Shown here in pieces: positions 1-8,678 of a stretch of DNA of 64,000 nucleotides. Below the pieces are notes generated by a model. It made no database searches. It saw nothing but the letters and a program-made list of their open reading frames with translations, and was not told the DNA's origin. The stretch covers positions 35,486 through 99,485 of the forward strand of contig NZ_JONH01000016.1 of NCBI RefSeq assembly GCF_000711795.1. The letters are read 5' to 3'. Position 1 is the stretch's first letter. Every line of letters begins with the position of its first letter. The position numbers and the translations under genes are program-made. Origin of the DNA: Vibrio pacinii DSM 19139. Lineage in GTDB: Bacteria; Pseudomonadota; Gammaproteobacteria; Enterobacterales; Vibrionaceae.

Positions 1-50
1 AACATAAAATCGCCAATTTTATCGTTTCTGACCACCAATATCTTTTTCAT
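1..50 (-). CDS. Start of a glycosyltransferase family 9 (LPS heptosyltransferase-like) gene, partial
   Basis: Reading leftwards from 50 the frame gives MKKILVVRNDKIGDFM and continues past the left edge. This is the usual beginning of family 9 glycosyltransferases (ADP-heptose:LPS heptosyltransferases), where an 'R-D-K-I-G-D' turn follows the first beta strand. An AGGTGG ribosome-binding site precedes it; a second ATG at 51-53 is possible but too close to that site. Divergent pairing with coaD fits a waa (LPS core) locus. Only 16 residues are visible, so the subfamily cannot be given. Confidence 0.6.
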   Translation of the reverse strand, partial: MKKILVVRNDKIGDFM

Positions 51-141
51 CATTCCACCTAAGTCTCTCTTTTGCGTCAATGATAACGGCTTAATTGGGT
101 AATTGTGAGCCTTTTTGTTACCATTGAAAAAGATAGAATAA

Positions 142-651
<510 letters not shown>

Positions 652-673
652 GTGGCGAGTGGCTATAGAAAGC

Positions 674-713
674 CAGATTCTGAACAGCGAGGGACGAGCG
701 AGATTCAGAATCC
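674..713. repeat. Dispersed palindromic repeat, copy A (single hairpin)
   Basis: In the coaD-mutM convergent gap lies a hairpin whose arms are GATTCTGAA at 675-683 and TTCAGAATC at 704-712, around a loop with the core GCGAGGGACGAGCG. Its reverse complement matches the first halves of copies B (8479) and C (18524) at about 33 of 37 positions. Only one of the two hairpins of the composite element is present here. The stem may double as a terminator for coaD or mutM, though no long T-run follows. Confidence 0.75.
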
Positions 714-737
714 AACTGCCGCATCTAACTCGCGATT

Positions 738-1544
738 CTAAGTTTGGCACTGATGACAAAAAAACGTGTTCCTTTGACCAATTTTTTGCTCTTCAATCGG
801 CTCACCGCAACATGGGCAAGGCTGTCCAGCTTTGCCGTACATTTGTAGTTCTTGCGCAAAATAGCCCGGCTTACCATCGGCTTGAGCAAAGTCTTTGAGG
901 GTGGTTCCACCTTGTTTTATTGCGGTGGCGAGTACTTGCTTGATCTCATCTACCAATAATACCCACTCTTGGCGTTTGATGCTTCCTGCCGCTCTAGTTG
1001 GGTGAATACGGGCGCTAAATAGCGATTCGTTGGCGTAGATATTACCAACCCCGACCACCACTTTGTTGTCCATAATAAATTGCTTCACCGCCACACGCTT
1101 ACCCTGCGCCTTGGTTGCAATGTAATCAGCACTGAACGCCTCGGTCAGCGGCTCTGGGCCCATAGCACCCAGTGCGGCGTGATGGCCATCTTCAGTCCAT
1201 AGCCAGGCACCGAAACGTCTTGGATCGTTATAACGCAAGACTTTGCCATTGGTCAGTTTCAAATCGACATGATCGTGCTTGGCAGGCGCAATCTCTGCAT
1301 CGAGTACGCGCAGTGAACCCGACATCCCCAAATGAACAATCGCACTACCTACATCAGTTTCAATCAGCAAGTACTTAGCTCGACGACTGATATTGCGAAT
1401 CACCTGCCCTTCCATTTTCTTTAAATCTTGGGGAATATCCCAACGTAACTTGGGAGTACGAAAAGTCAGCTTAGCAACGGTTTGACCGACTAAGTGAGGC
1501 GAGATCCCCATTTTGCTCACTTCCACTTCTGGTAATTCTGGCAT
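738..1544 (-). CDS. mutM: Formamidopyrimidine-DNA glycosylase (8-oxoguanine DNA glycosylase)
   Basis: Base-excision repair enzyme that removes 8-oxoG and ring-opened purines and cuts the AP site by beta,delta-elimination. The 268-residue product starts [10 protein letters not shown], giving the catalytic N-terminal Pro2 and Glu3 after Met removal. The C-terminal C-x2-C...C-x2-C zinc finger (CPCC ... CHQC) is complete. The frame is open 19 codons further upstream, but the catalytic proline must be residue 2, and an AGGA site precedes the ATG at 1544. It lies 28 nt downstream of a small membrane-protein gene on the same strand. Confidence 0.97.
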   Translation of the reverse strand: MPELPEVEVSKMGISPHLVGQTVAKLTFRTPKLRWDIPQDLKKMEGQVIRNISRRAKYLLIETDVGSAIVHLGMSGSLRVLDAEIAPAKHDHVDLKLTNGKVLRYNDPRRFGAWLWTEDGHHAALGAMGPEPLTEAFSADYIATKAQGKRVAVKQFIMDNKVVVGVGNIYANESLFSARIHPTRAAGSIKRQEWVLLVDEIKQVLATAIKQGGTTLKDFAQADGKPGYFAQELQMYGKAGQPCPCCGEPIEEQKIGQRNTFFCHQCQT

Positions 1545-1572
1545 GCTTGTTCCTAGGTGCGGCTTACAAATA

Positions 1573-2058
1573 TTACTCTGGCATAAGATAGCGAGGTTCA
1601 ACCGAAATGGCTATCCACTTATCTTGCCAATTTTTTAGTAGCCAAAACTGTGGGGTTTGATAATAAGTGACTCTTTGCGGCTCTTCCTGATCGACATACC
1701 AAACCTCGATCGTTTGCGGCTCTGTTAATTGCGCTTTTAAATTGGCAAAGTCATCCGCCGGGACTTCTGTTCCAACCAAATCTTGCCAACGCTGTGCGAG
1801 CTCTTGTTCTGGGATCGCACTAGTCACAGAGCTACGCCAGCCATCCTCGAGTTTTTCCAAGGACCAATCGCTAAAGTGCAACGCTTGTAATTCCGCCGAT
1901 GGATTAAGCAGAAAGGGGTAAGTGCTTGTAACGACAGGCGTATCGTCAAGTAGATAGGTTTTGATCAGTGTCGGCAGGTTGAGAACCGCGATAAATGCAA
2001 TCACGCCCAAGATAAGAATGTTGTTCCAGCGCCGACGACGTTTTGGTGAGACTCGCAT
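1573..2058 (-). CDS. Single-pass membrane protein of unknown function
   Basis: A 161-residue protein with a very basic N-terminus (KRRRRW) followed by one hydrophobic segment at about 13-32, and then a soluble C-terminal region rich in Trp and acidic residues. By the positive-inside rule this predicts a cytoplasmic N-tail and a periplasmic domain. A GGGAAG ribosome-binding site precedes the ATG. It sits upstream of mutM in the same direction with 28 nt between them, so they are probably co-transcribed. I recognise it only as a Vibrio-type conserved hypothetical; no catalytic motif is visible. Confidence 0.8.
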   Translation of the reverse strand: MRVSPKRRRRWNNILILGVIAFIAVLNLPTLIKTYLLDDTPVVTSTYPFLLNPSAELQALHFSDWSLEKLEDGWRSSVTSAIPEQELAQRWQDLVGTEVPADDFANLKAQLTEPQTIEVWYVDQEEPQRVTYYQTPQFWLLKNWQDKWIAISVEPRYLMPE

Positions 2059-2107
2059 ACCACTTCCCTATAGCTTTGATATAACGAGTATAAATTGCAG
2101 ATAATAA

Positions 2108-2139
2108 AAAACCCAACTATATCGCTATAGTTGGGTTTT
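2108..2139. terminator. Rho-independent terminator of rpmBG
   Basis: A perfect 14-bp stem (2108-2121 with 2126-2139) encloses a TCGC loop. On the minus strand it is followed by TTTATTAT, which suits termination after rpmG; the plus strand has only TTTTC. Confidence 0.85.
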
Positions 2140-2178
2140 CAATTCATGCTTCCCGGAGGAAGTTCAAAGAAGAATCAA

Positions 2179-2349
2179 TTACTTGATTTTAGCTTCTTTG
2201 TACATAACGTGCTGGCGAACTACAGGATCAAATTTCTTGATCTCAAATTTGCCTGGCATGTTACGTTTGTTCTTATCAGTCGTGTAGAAGTGACCAGTAC
2301 CTGCAGAAGATACTAGACGAATTTTCTCACGTACGCCTTTCTTTGCCAT
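2179..2349 (-). CDS. rpmG: 50S ribosomal protein L33
   Basis: A 56-residue basic protein, [19 protein letters not shown] at the start and VMYKEAKIK at the end, matching bacterial L33 of the cysteine-free type over its whole length. L33 sits near the E site of the large ribosomal subunit. It follows rpmB by 13 nt and ends just before a strong terminator, so rpmB-rpmG form a two-gene operon as in E. coli. The gene is too short to appear in a 60-residue open-frame scan. Confidence 0.97.
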
Positions 2350-2362
2350 TGTCTATTTCCTC

Positions 2363-2599
2363 TTAAACGTTTACGCCGTTTGCACGGATATCAACAAGAA
2401 CAGCATCGATGCCTTTCTTGTCGATGATACGCATACCTTTTGCAGATAGACGTAGTTTAACAAAACGTTTTTCGCTCTCTACCCAGAAACGATGAGTTTG
2501 TAGGTTCGGCAGAAAACGACGCTTAGTAGCATTGCGTGCGTGTGAACGGTTGTTACCCGTTACTGGACGCTTACCAGTTACTTGGCATACTCGTGACAT
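2363..2599 (-). CDS. rpmB: 50S ribosomal protein L28
   Basis: A 78-residue protein beginning [17 protein letters not shown], the L28 signature, with the 'RRFLPNLQ' and '[16 protein letters not shown]' core. The length equals E. coli L28. The frame extends 5 codons upstream, but GGAG in the region before 2599 and family alignment set the start there. It is first in rpmBG and has a roughly 120-nt leader from a near-consensus promoter at 2727-2755. The leader can fold (2650-2681). Confidence 0.97.
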   Translation of the reverse strand: MSRVCQVTGKRPVTGNNRSHARNATKRRFLPNLQTHRFWVESEKRFVKLRLSAKGMRIIDKKGIDAVLVDIRANGVNV

Positions 2600-2649
2600 G
2601 AATGTCTTCTCCAAAATCGTTTCAGCTCGATATCAACCTTGGTGGCCGA

Positions 2650-2681
2650 ACCTCTCAGTTTCTAAATTAGAAGTTTGAGGT
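2650..2681 (-). promoter_or_regulatory. Hairpin in the rpmBG mRNA leader
   Basis: On the minus strand, ACCTC...TTCTAA pairs with TTAGAA...GAGGT, giving an interrupted stem of about 11 bp inside the long leader between the promoter and rpmB. It is not followed by a T-run, so it is not a terminator. Leader structures of ribosomal-protein operons often mediate feedback, but a role here is inference. Confidence 0.4.
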
Positions 2682-2726
2682 CTTATACCGCTATGGAAAC
2701 CCATACAAGGCTATCAAAGGTCGCGC

Positions 2727-2755
2727 ATTATACTAACTTGATTAGCATTGCTCAA
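2727..2755 (-). promoter_or_regulatory. Sigma-70 promoter of rpmBG
   Basis: On the minus strand TTGAGC (2750-2755) and a perfect TATAAT (2727-2732) are separated by exactly 17 nt. The predicted start is near 2720, about 120 nt before rpmB. A GCGCG-rich discriminator follows the -10, as expected for a stringently controlled ribosomal promoter. Confidence 0.8.
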
Positions 2756-2875
2756 GACCCGAACAGATCCTTTTTACAGGTTTTCGTGATCTTTTTTAGG
2801 CAGAGCTGATTTATGTGCTAAAAAATGTCGGGCGATTGTAGCAGAAATCAGCGAACTCACAACTAAAAATGTGAT

Positions 2876-3541
2876 TTAAATCCAACCACGCTCAGCGAAA
2901 GAGACAATCTCCCCATCACCAACCACAAAGTGGTCCAAGACCCGAATGTCAACCAATGCCAGTGCATCCGTTATACGACGGGTGATGCGGCGATCACTTT
3001 GACTCGGTTCTGCCACTCCTGACGGGTGATTGTGCGCCAAAATTAACGCCGCAGAATTGTGCTCTAATGCACGTTTTACCACTTCACGAGGATAGACAGA
3101 AGCGGCATCAATGGTGCCTTGGAATAAGACCTCGCCACTGATCACTCGGTGCTGGTTGTCTAAAAACAGTACATAAAACTCTTCTCTGTGTTTTTCACGC
3201 AGTAAACCCGATAGATAAAGCTTGGTCTGTTCAGGGCTCGTTAATGCGTCGCCTCGCTTAAGGGTTTCGCTCAAATAACGCTGGGTCATCTCTAACACCG
3301 CTTGCAACTGAACGTACTTGGCGACACCAAGCCCTTTGTAGGCGCAGAACTGCTCCAACTCAGAAGAGAAGAGTGCCCGCAGGGAGCCAAATTCATCGAT
3401 CAGAAAGTCAGACAACGCAATCACATTCATTCCTTGTGTTCCGGTGCGCAGGAAAATAGCCAGTAATTCTGCGTCTGTGAGTGCCTGAGGCCCATGAGAA
3501 AGCAATTTCTCACGCGGCATCGAGGCTTTCGGTAATTCCAT
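2876..3541 (-). CDS. radC: RadC family JAB1/MPN-domain protein
   Basis: A 221-residue RadC protein. The N-terminal helix-hairpin-helix-like part precedes a C-terminal JAB/MPN metalloprotease fold with Glu137 and the JAMM motif H170-x-H172-x10-D183 (HNHPSG at 170-175), which implies a metal site. Despite its name, a DNA-repair role is not supported by current knowledge of the family, and its substrate is unknown. It is divergent from coaBC and upstream of rpmBG, the conserved gammaproteobacterial arrangement. Confidence 0.93.
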   Translation of the reverse strand: MELPKASMPREKLLSHGPQALTDAELLAIFLRTGTQGMNVIALSDFLIDEFGSLRALFSSELEQFCAYKGLGVAKYVQLQAVLEMTQRYLSETLKRGDALTSPEQTKLYLSGLLREKHREEFYVLFLDNQHRVISGEVLFQGTIDAASVYPREVVKRALEHNSAALILAHNHPSGVAEPSQSDRRITRRITDALALVDIRVLDHFVVGDGEIVSFAERGWI

Positions 3542-3621
3542 CTGTCGTCACTAACCCTGTGTGGTGAAGGTGGCTAGAGCCTAATCAAAAAAGGCGTCTA
3601 GGTGACGGTTGGTTTATTAGC

Positions 3622-3650
3622 TTGCGAACCACGGCGCTTGATTATGTAAT
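3622..3650 (+). promoter_or_regulatory. Candidate sigma-70 promoter of coaBC
   Basis: TTGCGA (3622-3627) and TGTAAT (3645-3650) are spaced 17 nt, leaving a leader of about 97 nt before the coaBC start. Matches are moderate (4 of 6 and 5 of 6). Confidence 0.4.
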
Positions 3651-3754
3651 CTTATAGTTACTCAATAGCGAACGATGGATAACCAGAGACGGGTAACTCG
3701 CCACTCTAAACGCAGCATGGTATCTTACGGGCAGAAATTGTAAGGAAGATCATC

Positions 3755-4960
3755 ATGCAAACACTCGCAGGCAAAAAGATCCTTTTAGGTATTAGTGGTG
3801 GTATCGCAGCTTATAAATGTGCTGAACTTACCCGCCGTCTAATAGAGCGCGGCGCTCATGTACAAGTGGTGATGACCACCGCCGCCAAAGAATTTATCAC
3901 ACCACTTACTATGCAGGCCGTGTCTGGTAGACCAGTGTCTGACAGCTTACTTGATCCTGCCGCCGAAGCGTCAATGGGACACATCGAGTTGGCCAAATGG
4001 GCTGATTTGGTCCTGCTCGCCCCGGCAACGGCGGATCTTATCGCACGAGTATCGGCAGGAATGGGCAACGACCTACTCACCACCTTAGTGCTGGCTACCG
4101 ACTCACCCATCGCTGTTTCTCCGGCCATGAATCAGCAAATGTATCGCAATACGGCCACGCAAGAAAATATCGCCACGCTTGAACGCCGCGGTATGCAGAT
4201 CTGGGGCCCGGCAGCGGGTGAGCAAGCTTGTGGCGATGTTGGCCCTGGGCGAATGTTAGAGCCAATGCAGTTAGTTGATCTCTGCGAGCAGTTTTTCTCA
4301 GACAAACCACTGAAAGGGAAGTCTGTGGTGATCACCGCAGGCCCAACGCGAGAAGCGATTGATCCGGTGCGTTATATTTCCAATCACAGCTCTGGAAAAA
4401 TGGGCTTTGCCCTTGCCAGCGCAGCCGAGCAACTCGGCGCCAAGGTTACCCTGCTCTCAGGCCCTGTTGCCCTACCAACACCAGCAGGCGTCACCCGCAT
4501 TGATGTGGATAGCGCACAAAGCATGTTTGACGCGGCGATGAAAACGGCTCCTGAACACGATGTTTTTATCGGCTGCGCTGCTATCGCCGACTATCGACCA
4601 GCCAAGGTTGCCACCCAGAAAATCAAAAAAACCGATGATAACGATGAGATGACCATCACCATGGTTAAAAACCCTGACATTGTCGCGTCGGTCGCCGCTC
4701 TGGTGCAATCTCGACCTTTTACCGTTGGTTTTGCCGCTGAAACGCAAGATGTAGAGCACTACGCTCGCACTAAGCTTATCAAAAAGAATCTGGATATGAT
4801 TTGTGCTAACGATGTCTCTGTCGCAGGTCAAGGCTTCAATAGCAACGACAACGCAATCACCTTATACTGGAAAGAGGGTGAGCAATCACTTACCCTTGCA
4901 TCAAAACAACAAATTGCAACGCAAATCATGATGGCCATCGCGCAGCAAATAGAAGCGTAA
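3755..4960 (+). CDS. coaBC: Bifunctional phosphopantothenoylcysteine decarboxylase / phosphopantothenate-cysteine ligase
   Basis: Performs steps 2 and 3 of CoA synthesis. Residues 1-185 are the FMN-dependent CoaC decarboxylase: [10 protein letters not shown] at the flavin site, catalytic His76 in [13 protein letters not shown] near 123-130 and the active-site Cys159 in [10 protein letters not shown]. Residues 190-401 are the CTP-dependent CoaB ligase: TAGPTRE, the SNHSSGKMG dimer/nucleotide motif near 209-217, AAIADY near 275 and the KIKK loop. Length (401) is normal. A GGAAG site precedes the ATG. A terminator follows at 5022, so it is probably monocistronic. The dut gene that follows coaBC in E. 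coli is not here. Confidence 0.96.
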   Translation: MQTLAGKKILLGISGGIAAYKCAELTRRLIERGAHVQVVMTTAAKEFITPLTMQAVSGRPVSDSLLDPAAEASMGHIELAKWADLVLLAPATADLIARVSAGMGNDLLTTLVLATDSPIAVSPAMNQQMYRNTATQENIATLERRGMQIWGPAAGEQACGDVGPGRMLEPMQLVDLCEQFFSDKPLKGKSVVITAGPTREAIDPVRYISNHSSGKMGFALASAAEQLGAKVTLLSGPVALPTPAGVTRIDVDSAQSMFDAAMKTAPEHDVFIGCAAIADYRPAKVATQKIKKTDDNDEMTITMVKNPDIVASVAALVQSRPFTVGFAAETQDVEHYARTKLIKKNLDMICANDVSVAGQGFNSNDNAITLYWKEGEQSLTLASKQQIATQIMMAIAQQIEA

Positions 4961-5021
4961 AGCTCATTGTTGCTATTTAAAGCAACACTTCGCGATAAAT
5001 AGGACAGGTCATCGGTTGTCT

Positions 5022-5056
5022 GGTGTTGAATTGCTTAGACTCAACACCTTTTTATT
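5022..5056 (+). terminator. Terminator of coaBC
   Basis: An 8-bp stem GGTGTTGA (5022-5029) / TCAACACC (5041-5048) is followed directly by TTTTTATT. It lies only 29 nt before slmA, so slmA expression must come from read-through or from a promoter in this short gap. Confidence 0.75.
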
Positions 5057-5084
5057 CAGAAATGGTAACAAAAGGAAAAGGTTC

Positions 5085-5675
5085 ATGGCCGGAACAAGAA
5101 AAACCAACCGCCGAGATGAAATTTTGCAAGCTTTAGCAGAGATGCTTGAGTCTAATGAAGGCGCTTCGCGTATCACGACAGCAAAACTGGCGAAACAAGT
5201 TGGCGTATCTGAAGCCGCGCTCTATCGTCATTTCCCGAGTAAAGCACGCATGTTTGAGGGGCTTATCGAATTTATCGAAGAGTCACTCATGTCGCGCATT
5301 AATCGCATTCAAGATGAAGAAAAAGACACCCTGACCCGCATTCGCTTGGTGCTACAATTGATTTTAGCGTTTGCTGAACGCAATCCTGGTTTGAGCCGAA
5401 TTTTGTCGGGCCACGCGCTGATGTTTGAAAATGAGCGTCTGCGCGAGCGCATCAACCAACTGTTCGAGCGCATTGAAACCTCACTGCGCCAGATCTTGCG
5501 CGAACGAATGCTCCGTGAAGGAAAATCTTTTCCGGTCAATGAAACGATATTAGCCGCTCAACTGCTTGGTCAAGTCGAGGGCAGCCTCAATCGTTTCGTC
5601 CGTAGCGACTTTAAATATCAACCCACTGCAAATTTTGAAGAGTATTGGGCGCTGCTCAGCGCACAAATTAAGTAA
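5085..5675 (+). CDS. slmA: Nucleoid occlusion factor SlmA
   Basis: TetR-family DNA-binding protein that, bound to chromosomal SBS sites, blocks FtsZ ring assembly over the nucleoid. The 196-residue product (E. coli 198) begins [20 protein letters not shown]. It has the helix-turn-helix at about 28-50 ([20 protein letters not shown]) and the all-helical dimer/FtsZ-binding C-terminal domain. The frame is open 23 codons upstream, but AAAGGAAAAGG before 5085 and family length fix the start. It is 5 nt before lpxL, so cell-division control and lipid A acylation are co-transcribed. Confidence 0.95.
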   Translation: MAGTRKTNRRDEILQALAEMLESNEGASRITTAKLAKQVGVSEAALYRHFPSKARMFEGLIEFIEESLMSRINRIQDEEKDTLTRIRLVLQLILAFAERNPGLSRILSGHALMFENERLRERINQLFERIETSLRQILRERMLREGKSFPVNETILAAQLLGQVEGSLNRFVRSDFKYQPTANFEEYWALLSAQIK

Positions 5676-5680
5676 CAGTT

Positions 5681-6631
5681 ATGAGTAAAGAACAGTACAA
5701 CCAAGCCCCGCCATTTTCGTTCGCGTTATTACACCCTAAATATTGGGGGGTATGGTTTGGTTTTGGTCTGCTTGCACTGATAGTGAATCTACTTCCCTAT
5801 TCCGTGCTGCTGCGCCTCGGCCACACCATCGGACGGCTTGGTATGCGCTTTGGTCAATCTCGTGTCCATATTGCGCGCCGCAACCTTGAGTTGGCTTTTC
5901 CTGACATGCCACAGCAAGAAGTAGAACGTATCGTTACCGAGAATTTCAAAAATACCGGCATGGCTCTGATCGAAACTGGGATCACTTGGTTTTGGCCAAC
6001 CTGGCGTTTTAAGCGCATTTTACTGGTGAAAGACGTTGAGATCTTAAAACGCCTGCGTCAAGAGGGAAAAGGGGCTTTACTGTGCTGCGTACACGCGTTA
6101 AACCTCGAGATCACCGCACGCGCCTTTGGTGTGATCGGCTTGCAAGGTTACGGCGCTTATCGCCCTCACAGTAACCCAGCGTATGAGTTTATTCAGTATC
6201 GTGGCCGAACTCGCAATGGCAATAAACTGATTTATCGTACCGACCTTAAGCAGATGATTCGTGTCTTGCGTCAGGGAGATCGCTTGTTTTACTTACCCGA
6301 TCAAGACTACGGCCACAATAAATCGGTATTTGTACCTTTCTTTGCGGTCAAAGAGGCCTGCACCACGACGGGGACGAGTATTCTGGCGACAACCAGCCAT
6401 TGTGCCATCGTACCGGGCTCTGGATTTAGAAACGCGGCCGGTCAGTATGAAATCATCGCCGATAAGGATATCGAGCCCGATTACCCGAAACAAGACCAAG
6501 TTGCTGCCGCAGCCTACATGAATAAATTTGTCGAAGAGATTATTATGCGAGCGCCTGAACAATGGATGTGGCTACATAAACGCTTTAAGTCACTTCCCGA
6601 CCAAGCACTGACTAACTCTCGTTACCAATAA
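5681..6631 (+). CDS. lpxL: Lipid A secondary acyltransferase, LpxL type
   Basis: Inner-membrane LpxL/LpxM/HtrB family enzyme that adds a secondary acyl chain from acyl-ACP to Kdo2-lipid IVA. The 316-residue product has an N-terminal hydrophobic anchor at about 23-42 and the catalytic H-x4-E motif His138/Glu143 (HALNLE), the LpxL form of the motif. DQDYG near 206-210 and a C-terminal PEQWMWLHKRFK block are conserved. It begins 5 nt after slmA and 16 nt before the next acyltransferase gene. The pair corresponds to V. cholerae LpxL/LpxN. The chain-length preference cannot be read from sequence. Confidence 0.92.
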   Translation: MSKEQYNQAPPFSFALLHPKYWGVWFGFGLLALIVNLLPYSVLLRLGHTIGRLGMRFGQSRVHIARRNLELAFPDMPQQEVERIVTENFKNTGMALIETGITWFWPTWRFKRILLVKDVEILKRLRQEGKGALLCCVHALNLEITARAFGVIGLQGYGAYRPHSNPAYEFIQYRGRTRNGNKLIYRTDLKQMIRVLRQGDRLFYLPDQDYGHNKSVFVPFFAVKEACTTTGTSILATTSHCAIVPGSGFRNAAGQYEIIADKDIEPDYPKQDQVAAAAYMNKFVEEIIMRAPEQWMWLHKRFKSLPDQALTNSRYQ

Positions 6632-6647
6632 TTATAGGCGTCGCTGA

Positions 6648-7634
6648 ATGAGCAATAATCAAATAAACAGCACCGACAAACATTTACACAACCCAACGTT
6701 TGAATGGTCGTTTCTCCATCCAAAGCACTGGGGGACATGGTTAGGCATTTTCATTGCCGCGCTATTTGCCTTTATGCCATTTCGTTGGCGCGATAGCTTG
6801 GCTAGTAAACTGTCGGTGTTTGCTGTCAAAAAAAATGGTCGAGTGGTACGTCGAGCGCGCGTGAACTTGGCCTATTGTTTTCCTGAAAAATCCGCACAAG
6901 AGCGCCAGGTGATACTTGAAGAGACCTTTGCTAAGGCGGCTCAATACCTGCTCGGTTATTCAGAGTTTTTAGTTCGCTCTACCAAACATAACCAAAATCG
7001 TGGAGTCATGATCGGTGAAGAGAATATCTTGCCACTACTCGATGCTGGCGAAAACGTGATTATTCTCGCGCCACATGCCTGGGCAGTCGACTACCCCGCA
7101 GTGATGCTGGCAGCGAAGGGCTACAAAGTCACGACCATTATGAAGCCACAGCGCAACCCTATTGGCGACTGGCTGATGCACGTGCAACGTATGCAATATG
7201 GCGGGCGCATTTTCGCTCGTGAAGCGGGCGTCAAACCCTTTGTCCGTTCTATCAAAGATGGCTATCTTGGCTACTGGTTGCCAGATGAAGATTTTGGCGC
7301 TGCCAATTCGGTTTTTGTGCCTTTCTTTGGCACCGAAAAGGCGACCTTAAAAGGCTTTGGTAAAATGGCGCGTCTCTCAAAAGCGAAAGTGGTGCCGATA
7401 CTACCCGCTTATAACGATAAAAGCGGTAAGTACGAAGTGCACATCTTACCGGCGCTCGAGAACTTCCCCACTGGCGACGAAGAATCAGATGCGCGTGCAA
7501 TGAATCAAGCCATCGAAGATTTAGTTCGCCCTCGCCCAGAGCAATATATGTGGAATTTGCCGCTGCTTAAAACTCGTCGAGATGGTGTGAGTATTTACGA
7601 TAACTCACACAAAGGTGATGGTAGCGAAGGATAG
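6648..7634 (+). CDS. lpxN: Lipid A secondary acyltransferase, LpxM/LpxN type
   Basis: Second paralogous acyltransferase, 328 residues, with a membrane anchor at about 29-46 and the H-x4-D motif His143/Asp148 (HAWAVD) that distinguishes LpxM-like enzymes from LpxL. LPDEDFG near 208-214 and the PEQYMWN C-terminal block complete the family set. The position-equivalent V. cholerae enzyme LpxN was reported to add 3-hydroxylaurate and to affect polymyxin resistance; the same substrate here is inference from synteny. It is last in slmA-lpxL-lpxN and is followed by a strong terminator at 7653. Confidence 0.85.
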   Translation: MSNNQINSTDKHLHNPTFEWSFLHPKHWGTWLGIFIAALFAFMPFRWRDSLASKLSVFAVKKNGRVVRRARVNLAYCFPEKSAQERQVILEETFAKAAQYLLGYSEFLVRSTKHNQNRGVMIGEENILPLLDAGENVIILAPHAWAVDYPAVMLAAKGYKVTTIMKPQRNPIGDWLMHVQRMQYGGRIFAREAGVKPFVRSIKDGYLGYWLPDEDFGAANSVFVPFFGTEKATLKGFGKMARLSKAKVVPILPAYNDKSGKYEVHILPALENFPTGDEESDARAMNQAIEDLVRPRPEQYMWNLPLLKTRRDGVSIYDNSHKGDGSEG

Positions 7635-7652
7635 TTGCGAGTTAAAACGTTT

Positions 7653-7686
7653 AAGGGTTGACGCATATACGTCAACCCTTTTTTAA
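7653..7686. terminator. Terminator between lpxN and pyrE
   Basis: An 11-bp perfect stem (7653-7663 / 7670-7680) with a CATATA loop is followed by a six-T run and AAT on the plus strand. It ends the slmA-lpxL-lpxN transcript and lies about 55 nt from the convergent pyrE stop. Confidence 0.9.
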
Positions 7687-7739
7687 TAGCTATCAAGAAC
7701 CGCTTGAGAGACGCAGTCCGAACTTGATTCTCGGATCGT

Positions 7740-8381
7740 CTAGATCCCGTACTCTGCGCGGTACGCTTTAACTGCATCTAGATGCTCAGGGGCGGTGCCC
7801 TTTTCTTCAAGGAAAGTGACGAGGTCAGTCAGGCTAACGATAGAGATAATCGCACAGCCAAAATCACGTTCAACTTCTTGGATCGCCGAAAGCTCTCCTT
7901 TGCCCTTCTCTTGGCGGTCAATCGCGACTAAAACGCCAGCGAGATCGGCGCCATTCGCCTTGATGATTTCCATCGATTCACGAATCGCTGTGCCGGCGGT
8001 GATCACATCATCGACAAGCATAATACGACCTTCGAGTGCACTGCCAACCAAGTTGCCACCTTCACCGTGATCTTTCGCTTCTTTGCGATTAAAACAGTAA
8101 GGCGTATCAATGTCGTGGTGATCCGCTAACGCAACCGCCGTGGTAGTTGCAATCGGAATGCCCTTATACGCAGGACCAAATAACACATCAAAATCGATCG
8201 CAGAGTCGGCCAGAGCGGCGGCATAAAAACGACCTAAACGCGCTAGGTCACGGCCTGTATTGAAAAGACCAGCGTTAAAGAAATAAGGGCTTTTACGGCC
8301 AGACTTCAAAGTAAACTCACCAAACTTCAAAACTTCTTTTTCTAAGGCAAACTCAATAAATTCACGCTGGTATGCTTTCAT
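7740..8381 (-). CDS. pyrE: Orotate phosphoribosyltransferase
   Basis: Converts orotate + PRPP to OMP in de novo pyrimidine synthesis. The 213-residue product has the type I PRTase PRPP loop [11 protein letters not shown] at 122-132 and the family's flexible catalytic loop ([12 protein letters not shown]) near 99-110. A GAGAGAAAG site precedes the ATG. It follows rph on the same strand, the E. coli rph-pyrE order, but with a 297-nt gap that holds an attenuator-like terminator and repeat elements. Confidence 0.97.
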   Translation of the reverse strand: MKAYQREFIEFALEKEVLKFGEFTLKSGRKSPYFFNAGLFNTGRDLARLGRFYAAALADSAIDFDVLFGPAYKGIPIATTTAVALADHHDIDTPYCFNRKEAKDHGEGGNLVGSALEGRIMLVDDVITAGTAIRESMEIIKANGADLAGVLVAIDRQEKGKGELSAIQEVERDFGCAIISIVSLTDLVTFLEEKGTAPEHLDAVKAYRAEYGI

Positions 8382-8419
8382 TACTTTCTCTCTTGATAAT
8401 AGTTACTAGAGGCTAGTAC

Positions 8420-8445
8420 CTAGCTCTTAGAATTTGACCTCTAGG
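8420..8445. repeat. CTAG-rich direct repeat, left copy
   Basis: This 26-nt segment beginning CTAGCTCTTAGAA and ending CTCTAGG matches 8610-8635 at 20 of 26 positions in the same orientation. The two copies flank palindromic element B in the rph-pyrE gap. Confidence 0.55.
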
Positions 8446-8451
8446 CGATCG

Positions 8452-8571
8452 AAACCAGATCCTTGCATCATTACAAGAGATTCTGAATCACGCTCGTACC
8501 TCGCTGTTCAGAATGACGATATGTTGTTCGTCATTCCAGAAGTGATAAACGAGCTATCTGGAATCTGGTTT
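8452..8571. repeat. Dispersed palindromic repeat, copy B (two hairpins, short terminal inverted repeats)
   Basis: Hairpin 1 (8479-8514) has arms GATTCTGAA / TTCAGAAT around the CGCTCGTACCTCGC core shared with copies A and C. Hairpin 2 (8532-8564) pairs ATTCCAGA with TCTGGAAT around GATAAACGAGC. The whole is bounded by AAACCAGAT (8452-8460) and its exact complement ATCTGGTTT (8563-8571). Size about 120 bp; no open frame. It lies between rph and pyrE. Confidence 0.75.
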
Positions 8572-8609
8572 ACAACCGCTCCTAGAGATCAGCTCCCAAG
8601 GGCCGTGGT

Positions 8610-8635
8610 CTAGTTTCTAGAAAATGACTTCTAGG
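8610..8635. repeat. CTAG-rich direct repeat, right copy
   Basis: Begins CTAGTTTCTAGAA and ends TTCTAGG, the partner of 8420-8445. Together they suggest that element B entered, or evolved within, an older repeat tract. Confidence 0.55.
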
Positions 8636-8637
8636 AA

Positions 8638-8669
8638 CTTAAAAAAATAGCCTCCAATTGGAAGCTATT
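8638..8669 (-). terminator. Hairpin terminator after rph (possible pyrE attenuator)
   Basis: On the minus strand a 12-bp stem with one mismatch (AATAGCTTCCAA / TTGGAGGCTATT) is followed by seven T residues. It begins 10 nt past the rph stop codon and about 257 nt before pyrE, the same relative position as the UTP-sensitive pyrE attenuator of E. coli. Confidence 0.8.
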
Positions 8670-8678
8670 AGATAACAC

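Noticed and set aside
1172..1378. Plus-strand open frame inside mutM
   Set aside because: Lies antisense to the conserved MutM core, with no family resemblance or ribosome-binding site.
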